Assembly (NCBI GenBank): GCA_041485845.1
Contig: JBGPKH010000439.1
Location: 1 to 7,774, forward strand
Reading direction: 5' to 3'
Length of the DNA: 7,774 nt
Source: OMOG01 sp041485845
GTDB lineage: Bacteria > Acidobacteriota > Terriglobia > Bryobacterales > Bryobacteraceae
The position numbers and the translations under genes were made by a program. The stretch's first letter is position 1. Every line of letters starts with the position of its first letter. Positions 1 through 5,915 of this stretch are shown here, piece by piece. Under the pieces are notes generated by a model, which was given only the letters and a program-made list of their open reading frames with translations, did not search any database and was not told the origin of the DNA.

Positions 1-2
1 GC

Positions 3-80
3 CACGATTACGAAGGAGTGGAGAAGCACGCCTCGTCGCATTGCCGGACCTGGCACAGCTTAGGCGTCACGGAAGAATAA
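3..80 (+). CDS. Possible 3' end of a gene entering from the left edge
   Basis: One plus-strand frame is open from the window edge for 25 codons and stops at TAA (78-80). About 72% of its codons end in G or C, which fits coding use in a high-GC genome; the other two plus frames look less coding-like in this stretch. The visible tail is polar, with several His and Glu, one Cys-Arg-Thr-Trp-His stretch, and ends in GVTEE. No family can be recognised from so short a piece. If real, the gene converges on the kinase gene, leaving about 280 noncoding bases between them. It could equally be a chance open frame. Confidence 0.3.
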   Translation, partial: HDYEGVEKHASSHCRTWHSLGVTEE

Positions 81-103
81 CCTGGACAGTAACCAGATCT
101 CAC

Positions 104-139
104 CGGAGAGAAACGGAGACGCGGAGATTTGCGCGGAGA
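104..139. repeat. Short irregular CGGAGA repeat patch
   Basis: The hexamer CGGAGA starts at 104, 114, 122 and 134, with related GAGAGGAGAG sequence following to about 158. The spacing of 10, 8 and 12 bases is irregular, so this is neither a CRISPR array nor a clean tandem repeat. It resembles the 'gagacgcggaga' type of intergenic repeat scattered through many acidobacterial and planctomycete genomes; that comparison is from memory. The rest of 81-360 shows no coding signal on either strand. Confidence 0.35.
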
Positions 140-232
140 AGAAACAGGGAGAGGAGAGCAAGCGGATTCGCGTGAATTGGCGGTCGCGACTCGCAGCCGG
201 GTTCGAGAACGCGGAGCGAGCGGAGGAGCGCA

Positions 233-261
233 GTCCTGGGCGCGGCAGCGTGTCCCAGGGC
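233..261. other. Inverted repeat (weak hairpin) downstream of the kinase gene
   Basis: Bases 233-240 (GTCCTGGG) can pair with 254-261 (CCCAGGGC) as an 8-bp stem including one G-T pair, with a 13-base loop. It lies in the gap where the kinase operon and any left-edge gene would converge, so a role in termination is possible. No T run follows directly on either strand; the nearest on the plus strand is about 15 bases further (275-281). It is not a textbook intrinsic terminator. Confidence 0.25.
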
Positions 262-360
262 GAAACGGGCAAGTTATTTTTGCGCGCGCGCTTAGCACAG
301 GGGTCCAGTCTGGATGGTCGCAGAATGTCACGAATTGTGGCGGCGCGGCGGTCCGGTCCT

Positions 361-3105
361 CTACTTCATTTCCACCTTGCAGGATTCGCGCAGCGGATCG
401 CGGCCGTCGGGTCCGCTCTCGGAAACAAACTCCAGCCCATCCACAAAAGCGGAGACCGGAGTGGGAATGGTCGACACCACGGCGCCGGACAGCGTCATGC
501 GGCGGACCACGTTCAGATCGCCGACCCACAGAGTGTCGGTGGCGGGCTCATAGGCCAATCCGGCGGTGTGAATGCCGTTGGCGGTGCGGAAGAGCTGGCC
601 GGTGACCGCGCCGGTGCCGGGATTGACTTTCATGATTACGCCGCCGGGGAAGGACGTGAAGTCGCAACCGGCTTTGCAGAAGGAAACATAAAGAAGATCG
701 CGCTTCGCATCGTAAGCCACTCCGAGACCGGCCAGGGGCGTGGCGACGCCGGCCGGGTCGGAGGGAGGGAGCACGAAGACCTGGTCCTGGGCGCGGGTGA
801 GGGGATCGATTCGCCGCAGGCGGTTGTCGTGATCGATGCGCCAGATGCGCTGGCGCCGGCAATCCCAGGCGAGGTCCTCGGAATTGTTGGTCGAGGCTAC
901 GTGAAGAGTCTCGAGAACGGTAGCGCCGTCGAGACTCCGCCGGGTAATCGTGGACTCGCTGTTGAAATAGAGACTGCTGCCGTCAAATGCGATGCCCGAG
1001 ACTCCGAGATCGGAGAGCGTGCGGAGCACTGCTCCGTTGGTGTCGACTGCATATAGGTGCGCTCCCCGGCCCGCGGGAGAATCGTTCCCCAGCCACAGGA
1101 CGCCTCGCGAAGAACCACCCGCCGCGCCGATCGATGGCGCAAGAGCCATGGCTTTCCTATGATACTCGTCGGCTTGAGGGGGATCCTGGTTTTGAAAGAC
1201 CTGGCTCAGCTTCATGTAGACAGCCGCTAGAAGCGGGGGAATTTTCGGGTTCGCGGCATCGGACGCGGCCCATTCCCGGGTCAGCCGCAAGGCCGTCCGA
1301 TAGCTCTCGATGGCGTCCTTGGTGCGTCCCAGGCTGGAGTGGGCGGGGTTGCCCTGGAGATCGCCGATGGAATTGTAGAGCTGGATCGAGTGCAGCCGCG
1401 CCTGCGAGTTTTTCGAGTCGGCAGCGAGCAGCGTCTCGCTGGTGGCAATGGCGAGACGGTAGCTGGCGACGGCGCCGGCGGCGTCCCCGGCGAGCGCCTG
1501 CAAGTTGCCCATGCGCTCGTGAGCGGCGGCTAGGTCGAGGCGGTCGCGCGCTCCTTCGGCGGAACCTGCGGAGGCGGCATCGAGCAAGGTCTTGCGCATG
1601 TCGAGGGCTTTGCGATAGCTCTCCATGGACGCACGGCCGTTTCCGGGAATGGCGGCCCAGGTATCTCCCTGGACGTCGCCGATTCGTTCATAGGCCGTGG
1701 CCAGCTCCCGTTGAAGCGTGCGGTCGGCGCCGGCCTGCCGCGCCAGGCCGTCCAGGTAATCGAGGGCCCGCCGGATCAGCAACTCGCGCGCCGGAAGAGC
1801 GCCGGGAAGATCGCGTATGGCGTCTTGCAATTCGAACACCAGGGAGTTGCCGAGACGGCGCGTATCGTTCAATCGCTCCACGGCGAGAGCACGCTCCGCG
1901 CGAGCCACGGCCGCCTGCCGGGTGGTGGCTACTACGCCGCCGACCAGGCTGGCGGCCAGCAGCGCCGCCGACACGATCGCGGCTTTATGCCGCTTGAAAA
2001 ACTTCGCGCTGCGGTAGCGGAGAGTGCCGCGGCGCGCGATCACCGGCAGGCCCTCCAGGTGCCGGTGAATGTCGTCGGAGAACTCCGCTGCCGACGTGTA
2101 GCGCTCTTGCGGTTCCTTACGCAGCGCTTTGAGAACGATGTGGTCCAGATCGCCCTCGATGGCTCTCCGCCGGCTCCCGGCTGCCAGGCTGGGCCGGGGC
2201 GGCTCCCAGGCGCCGACAATGGCCATCACCTCCTGTGCGGTCTTGCCGTTCAACTCGTAGGGAGGGCATCCGGCGAGCAGCTCGTACAGCACCACGCCCA
2301 GCGAATAAATGTCGGTGGCGATGGTGACTGGCACTCCCTGCACCTGCTCCGGGCTGGCATAGGCCGGCGTCATCGGCAGCGCGCCGGCGAGTGTGGCGGT
2401 AGCGGTGAAATCCTGGGGCTCCGGCGTGAGCAGCTTGGCGATGCCGAAATCCAGCAGCTTGGGCTGGCCGTCATGCGCCACCAGGATGTTGGCGGGCTTG
2501 ATATCGCGGTGCACGATGAGGTGTTGGTGCGCGCAGTGAACGGCGGCGCAGACCGTGCGGAACAGCTCTAGCCGTTCCGGTACGCTGAGGGAGCGCGCCT
2601 GGCAATAGCGGTCGATGGGCTCGCCCTGGATGTATTCCATGACGATATAGGCAAGCCCTTCGGGAGTGGCGCCGCCATCCAGCATGCCGGCGATGTTGGG
2701 ATGGTGCAGATTGGCCAGGATCTGGCGCTCGGCGAGAAACCGGTGGCGGAGCGCGGCGCCGCCGGCCTCCGCGCCGATCAGCTTGATGGCCACCTGCGCC
2801 TGATATTGCTCGTCCACGCGGTCCGCCAGGTAGACGGCGCCCATGCCGCCGCGGCCGATCTGACGCGCGATCCGATACGGACCGAGGCGGCGGCCGATCC
2901 ATTCCGCATCGGCCTCCTGGACGGCGGCGGGCGTTTCCAGGAAATCCTGAATCCGATCCTGGGACTTCAGAAGATCTTCGATCTCCTGGCGCAGCGTGAG
3001 ATCGTCTCCGCAGGCTTCCACGACGAGGGAGGGCCTCTCGTTCCCGGGCGCCTCCATGGCCCGGTGAAAGATCTCCTGCAGGCGGCGCCAGCGGTCAGGT
3101 GGCAT
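361..3105 (-). CDS. Transmembrane Ser/Thr protein kinase with TPR-like repeats and a C-terminal beta-propeller-like domain
   Basis: This 914-residue protein is a PknB/Hanks-type kinase. Residues 1-60 form the alpha-helical N-terminal segment usual in acidobacterial kinases (WRRLQEIFHRAME...). The kinase domain spans about 77-350: glycine loop GRGGMGAVY (84-92), ATP-binding Lys108 in VAIK, catalytic HRDIKPAN (199-206, Asp201), DFG (219-221) and an APE-like ASPEQ (250-254). All key residues are present, so it should be active. One membrane helix lies at about 375-396 after a basic stretch, putting the kinase inside and the rest in the periplasm. Four TPR-like units follow at roughly 469-505, 525-562, 574-612 and 627-658. 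Residues 668-895 are rich in repeated beta-strand motifs of NHL/SMP-30/Vgb style (GIAFDGSSLYF, DLAWD..RQRIWRID, GVAYDAKRDLLYV, GLAYEPATDTLWV), probably a sensor domain. Translation probably starts at 3105: GGAG lies 4 bases upstream, inside the sigma gene, and the 11-base overlap suggests translational coupling. Confidence 0.95.
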   Translation of the reverse strand: MPPDRWRRLQEIFHRAMEAPGNERPSLVVEACGDDLTLRQEIEDLLKSQDRIQDFLETPAAVQEADAEWIGRRLGPYRIARQIGRGGMGAVYLADRVDEQYQAQVAIKLIGAEAGGAALRHRFLAERQILANLHHPNIAGMLDGGATPEGLAYIVMEYIQGEPIDRYCQARSLSVPERLELFRTVCAAVHCAHQHLIVHRDIKPANILVAHDGQPKLLDFGIAKLLTPEPQDFTATATLAGALPMTPAYASPEQVQGVPVTIATDIYSLGVVLYELLAGCPPYELNGKTAQEVMAIVGAWEPPRPSLAAGSRRRAIEGDLDHIVLKALRKEPQERYTSAAEFSDDIHRHLEGLPVIARRGTLRYRSAKFFKRHKAAIVSAALLAASLVGGVVATTRQAAVARAERALAVERLNDTRRLGNSLVFELQDAIRDLPGALPARELLIRRALDYLDGLARQAGADRTLQRELATAYERIGDVQGDTWAAIPGNGRASMESYRKALDMRKTLLDAASAGSAEGARDRLDLAAAHERMGNLQALAGDAAGAVASYRLAIATSETLLAADSKNSQARLHSIQLYNSIGDLQGNPAHSSLGRTKDAIESYRTALRLTREWAASDAANPKIPPLLAAVYMKLSQVFQNQDPPQADEYHRKAMALAPSIGAAGGSSRGVLWLGNDSPAGRGAHLYAVDTNGAVLRTLSDLGVSGIAFDGSSLYFNSESTITRRSLDGATVLETLHVASTNNSEDLAWDCRRQRIWRIDHDNRLRRIDPLTRAQDQVFVLPPSDPAGVATPLAGLGVAYDAKRDLLYVSFCKAGCDFTSFPGGVIMKVNPGTGAVTGQLFRTANGIHTAGLAYEPATDTLWVGDLNVVRRMTLSGAVVSTIPTPVSAFVDGLEFVSESGPDGRDPLRESCKVEMK

Positions 3106-3664
3106 GCGTCTCCAGATAGCGATGGAGAATGGATTTCGACAGCACCCAGTCGCGTTTGACGGTGGTGGGCGAGGAGCCCATCACCTCCGCGGTTTCTTCA
3201 ATCGAGAGGCCGCCGAAGAACCGCAGCTCTACCATGCGGCCGTAGCCGGCATCCAAGCCGGCCAGCTTGTTGAGAGCTTCGTCGAGTCCCAGCAGGTCGA
3301 CCTCTTTTTGAACGCTGCCCGCCGCCTCGCTCAAGACGATCGTCTGCGCGACGTCGCGCTTCCGGGCGCGCCGGATGCGGGCGTGGTCCACCAGGATATT
3401 GCGCATGATCTTGGCCGCCACTCCCAGGAAGTGGGCACGGTCCTGCCAGTTGGCTTTCCTCCGGTCCACCAGCCGCAGGTAGGCTTCATTGACGAGAGCG
3501 GTCGGCTGTAGCGTGTGACCTGGCCGCTCCTGCCGGAGGTAGCGGCTCGCCGCGCGGCGCAGCTCGTCATAGACCAGCGGCATCAGTTCGTCTAGTACTT
3601 TCTCGCCACGATTCCAGGCCTGCAAGAGTTCGGTGACGTCGCGGCGCGTAGACATGGCCGACAT
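3095..3664 (-). CDS. ECF-like RNA polymerase sigma factor, TIGR02999/Sigma70_ECF family
   Basis: This 189-residue protein has the two-domain build of ECF sigma factors and normal length. Region 2 covers about 15-105, with the family signature TLQPTALVNEAYLRLVD (51-67) and the DNA-melting/-10 segment FLGVAAKIMRNILVDHARIR (79-98). Region 4 covers about 122-186, with the helix-turn-helix around 153-175 (LSIEETAEVMGSSPTTVKRDW) that reads the -35 box. The usual acidic DAED motif before the LVxE helix is replaced by Gln-Pro-Thr-Ala (53-56). No anti-sigma gene is adjacent; instead the stop codon lies inside the start of the kinase gene. The start at 3664 gives MSAM; a second ATG three codons later is equally possible, since neither has a clear Shine-Dalgarno sequence. 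It is the first gene of the minus-strand operon and faces the plus-strand cluster across 162 bases. Confidence 0.95.
   Translation of the reverse strand: MSAMSTRRDVTELLQAWNRGEKVLDELMPLVYDELRRAASRYLRQERPGHTLQPTALVNEAYLRLVDRRKANWQDRAHFLGVAAKIMRNILVDHARIRRARKRDVAQTIVLSEAAGSVQKEVDLLGLDEALNKLAGLDAGYGRMVELRFFGGLSIEETAEVMGSSPTTVKRDWVLSKSILHRYLETHAT
3110..3113 (-). promoter_or_regulatory. Ribosome binding site of the kinase gene inside the sigma gene
   Basis: On the minus strand GGAG lies 4 bases before the kinase ATG and within the last codons of the sigma factor gene. It supports the start at 3105 and coupled translation of the two proteins. Confidence 0.55.
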
Positions 3665-3693
3665 ATTTTACATGAGCTGAGGCCCGGCTGCAT

Positions 3694-3730
3694 TTTCTTG
3701 GTCCAGTTTTCCGCGGTTCTTCGCTGTATC
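3694..3730 (+). promoter_or_regulatory. Copy A of a 37-bp repeated promoter-like element
   Basis: The block reads TTTCTTGG, then 15 variable bases starting TCCA, then TTCTTCGCTGTATC. A second copy with exactly the same spacing is at 7640-7676: both end boxes are identical (22 of 22 bases) and 7 of 15 middle bases match, 29 of 37 in total. Within it TTCTT recurs at 22-bp distance, two helical turns. It sits in the divergent region, 97 bases before the plus-strand gene at 3827 and 30 bases before the sigma start on the other strand. The sequence is not a good match to the sigma-70 consensus, so an alternative sigma factor or a dimeric regulator is possible. The plus orientation is inferred from copy B, which would otherwise point into the end of a gene. 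Confidence 0.5.
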
Positions 3731-3735
3731 ACACC

Positions 3736-3744
3736 GAGGAGGGA
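3736..3744 (+). promoter_or_regulatory. Strong Shine-Dalgarno sequence of the leader ORF
   Basis: GAGGAGGGA contains the full AGGAGG core, 10 bases before the ATG at 3753. It is much stronger than the site before the 217-residue gene downstream and is the main reason to take the short ORF seriously. Confidence 0.5.
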
Positions 3745-3752
3745 TCGGAAGC

Positions 3753-3821
3753 ATGAAAGAGTTGCGTACACGATCCGCGATTTTATTCAAGCGCCCTAGC
3801 GAATACAACTCGATGAGGTAG
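3753..3821 (+). CDS. 22-codon leader ORF upstream of the membrane protein gene
   Basis: ATG at 3753 opens a frame of 22 codons (starting MKELRTRSAILF, ending YNSMR) that stops at TAG 3819-3821. It has a strong Shine-Dalgarno sequence. Its stop overlaps the GAGGT (3815-3819) that serves as the ribosome binding site of the next gene at 3827, and the frames differ. This geometry is typical of a leader peptide or of translational coupling: ribosomes ending here would cover or open the next start. The peptide is basic (about six Lys/Arg) with a short hydrophobic centre, but no family is recognisable. It could be a chance ORF in a 5' untranslated region. Confidence 0.4.
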   Translation: MKELRTRSAILFKRPSEYNSMR

Positions 3822-3826
3822 TCAAA

Positions 3827-4480
3827 ATGAACGCGGGACGAATCGCAAGACTGATCATGAGCTGGGTGTTCATCGGGCTGCTTTGCGGCAAAGCCGTAGC
3901 TCAGCAATCCGCGCCCTCCGGAGATTCGGCGGATTCGACTGGGCCGGCGACTGTTGTCGCGGTTCCGGCAGTCTTTGCGCTGATATGGTTCCTCAGGCGG
4001 CGGCGCCGGCAGAAGTTGGAAAAGCTTTGGGCCGAGAACGTGGCGCTGGTGGGTGGGACGTTCCGGAAATCGCTCGAAGGCGAAATCGTCAGCGGCAGCT
4101 ACCAAGGCCGCAGGATCCTTGTTTCGCTCCAAACCCACTCCGAAGGCCGTCCCACTTACCACCTCGACGTGATAACCTCAGCCGGCTCCGAGAACTGGTC
4201 GTTGGAACCAGGCGAAAACAACCCGCCGCAATGGCGCATCTCGACCCCCCCAACGGAGTTGGCGAAAAGTCTGGAGAAGGAGGGCCTTCTGAACCTGGCC
4301 CGGACATCGCAGATCCATGGTGACATCCATTACGTCAAGTCTGGCTTCGTCGAACTCTCCTATCCCGCCTCGAACCTGCACTGTCCCTCCACGGCGACGT
4401 TCCGTCAAGAACTGGCTTTGCTGAACCGCGTCGCGGACATCCATGAGCGTGCGGCGGCAATTCCGACAGTCCAACCCTAG
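3827..4480 (+). CDS. Small membrane-anchored protein of unknown function
   Basis: This 217-residue protein is not a family I recognise. Residues 1-25 look like a signal peptide (basic MNAGRIAR, hydrophobic MSWVFIGLLCG, cleavage near AVA-Q). A low-complexity Ser/Asp segment follows (27-40), then a membrane helix at about 41-56 ending in five consecutive arginines (57-61), which by the positive-inside rule puts the C-terminal part (62-217) in the cytoplasm. That part is soluble and mixed alpha/beta (GEIVSGSYQGRRILVSL, PTYHLDVITSAGSENWSL, KSGFVELSYPAS), ending in a helix. The start is supported by GAGGT 7 bases upstream. The peptidase gene follows after 12 bases, so the two are probably cotranscribed. 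Its first 21 codons align without gaps to those of the peptidase gene, which suggests a shared origin of the export signal. Confidence 0.85.
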   Translation: MNAGRIARLIMSWVFIGLLCGKAVAQQSAPSGDSADSTGPATVVAVPAVFALIWFLRRRRRQKLEKLWAENVALVGGTFRKSLEGEIVSGSYQGRRILVSLQTHSEGRPTYHLDVITSAGSENWSLEPGENNPPQWRISTPPTELAKSLEKEGLLNLARTSQIHGDIHYVKSGFVELSYPASNLHCPSTATFRQELALLNRVADIHERAAAIPTVQP

Positions 4481-4492
4481 ACGTTAATCACC

Positions 4493-5875
4493 ATGCCAAC
4501 AGGACGAATTCCGATCTTGGCGAAGCGCTCGTTGGTGGTTGGGCTGCTTTGCGGCGCGCCGTTCGCGAGCTCGCTCCCCGCCCAGGCGCCGGTCGATCCT
4601 TCCAAGCTGAAGCCTGGCTTCAACTTGTTCAGCAAGCAACAGGATATCCAGGTAGGGCGCGAAGCGGCCCAGGAGGCGATGCAACAGCATCAGGTGGTGA
4701 ACGACGAGCTTCTGCAGAACTACTTCCAAAAGATTGGCCTGAGACTGGCGGCGACGCGGCCAGCGCGGGACAGGGGCTTCACGTTCACCTTTACCGTGCT
4801 CAACGAGTCCGAGGTGAACGCATTCGCGCTTCCAGGCGGTCCGATGTTCGTGTTCACCGGCCTGCTGCGCTCTGTTGAGAACGAAGGTCAGCTTGCCGGC
4901 GTGATGGGGCACGAGATGTCTCATGTCATTTTGCGGCACGGGACCAACCAGGCATCCAAGGCCAATCTGCTTGCAGCTTCCGGCGTTGCTGGCGCAGCAT
5001 TATGCGGCCAAGGAGCCGTTACTCGCTCAACTCGCCCAGGCGGGAATCAATTTCAGTGTGAACTCCGTTCTGCTGAAGTTTTCGCGTGCGGATGAAAGCC
5101 AGGCGGACAGCCTGGGCGCCGACATCATGGCCGAGGCGGGTTACGATCCCGCGGAACTGGCACGATTCTTCGCTAAGCTCGGAGCTGGAGGCGACGCACG
5201 CGGGCCGCAGTTTTTCTCCGATCATCCCAATCCCGGCAATCGCGACGAAGCCATCGAAGCCGAGATCCGTACGTTCCCGCGGCAGAACTACGGATACCAG
5301 ACCGGCCAGTTCGATTCCATGAAAGCTGAGCTGAGATCCGTGCCGGCGCCTACCAAGAGAGGGGCGTTTCGCGCGAGCGCGGCGCCGGCCGCCGCCCCCT
5401 CCGCTACCATGCGCCCGTCTCGCGGGCGGTACTTAACCGTAGCGTATCCGGACAACTGGCAGGCTTACGGGGACAGCGATTCCGGATCGATCACGGTGGC
5501 GCCCCCGAACGGTCTGGTGAAAGCGGCAAACGGCGCCACGCAGGTCGGCTACGGGGCGCTCCTCAGCTACTTCGCACCCGAGGAGGGCGGGACGACCCTG
5601 AAGGCCGCCACCGAAGACCTGATCCATCACCTGCGCACCAACAACCCCCACATGCAGGTGGTCGAGGTGCGGACGATGACTACGTCTGGCGGGCCAGGAC
5701 GGCTCACGGTGCTACAAAACGCCTCGCCTTTCGGGGGAGATGAAATGGACGCGGTACTGACGATTGGAGTCCGGAAGGGCTGTTCTACATGTTGCTGACC
5801 ACACCCATGTCGAGCTTCGACAGCGTGCAGGGCGCGTTTCTCGAGATGATCAGGTCGCTGCGCTTCAACCCATAG
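4493..5875 (+). CDS. Secreted M48-family zinc metallopeptidase, interrupted by two compensating frameshifts
   Basis: The intact product would be about 460 residues, normal for the acidobacterial M48 proteins that resemble BepA/LoiP-type peptidases. Residues 1-31 are a signal peptide ending LPAQA, so it should act in the periplasm. KPGFNLFSKQQD, NAFALPGGPMFVFTGLL and the zinc site HEMSH (140-144) are visible in the first frame. The frame changes at about 4971: the first frame runs on only to a stop at 5093-5095, while the family sequence continues in the +1 frame as QLPALLAQ, then FSRADESQADSLGADIMAEAGYDP (Glu of ESQAD is the expected third zinc ligand) and SDHPNPGNR. A C-terminal domain follows (RYLTVAYPDNWQAYGD, ATEDLIHHLRTNNP). 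A second change at about 5770 returns to the first frame for EGLFYMLLTTPMSSF and ends FNP-TAG (5873-5875). As written, no complete enzyme is made. No clear Shine-Dalgarno sequence precedes 4493, so reinitiation after the upstream gene is likely. Confidence 0.85.
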
Positions 5876-5902
5876 GCCGATCCGGATGCCGGCCGTGCGT
5901 TC

Positions 5903-5910
5903 AAGGAGGA
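5903..5910 (+). promoter_or_regulatory. Ribosome binding site fixing the start of the TIGR03437-domain gene
   Basis: AAGGAGGA lies 5 bases before ATG 5916. An in-frame ATG at 5886 has no such site and would add ten residues (MPAVRSRRRV) ahead of the signal peptide, so 5916 is preferred. Confidence 0.75.
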
Positions 5911-5915
5911 GAGTG

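Noticed and set aside
104..158. CRISPR array or tandem repeat in the CGGAGA patch
   Set aside because: Repeat units are only six bases with irregular spacing and no spacers of constant length.
172..1056. Long plus-strand open frame (294 codons) opposite the kinase C-terminal region
   Set aside because: It overlaps well-defined kinase coding sequence on the other strand and has no recognisable family; long antisense open frames are expected in high-GC genes. The same applies to 1711-2571 and 987-1997 on the plus strand.
4961..4980. Programmed +1 frameshifting at CTT G in the M48 gene
   Set aside because: No stop codon at the shift, no nearby stimulating Shine-Dalgarno sequence, and no known frameshifting in M48 genes; two other indels close by make mutation or error more likely.
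4923..5798. Independent gene of 291 codons starting at 4923
   Set aside because: It is the middle, frameshifted segment of the M48 peptidase; its first codons overlap the HEMSH region in the wrong frame and it has no ribosome binding site.
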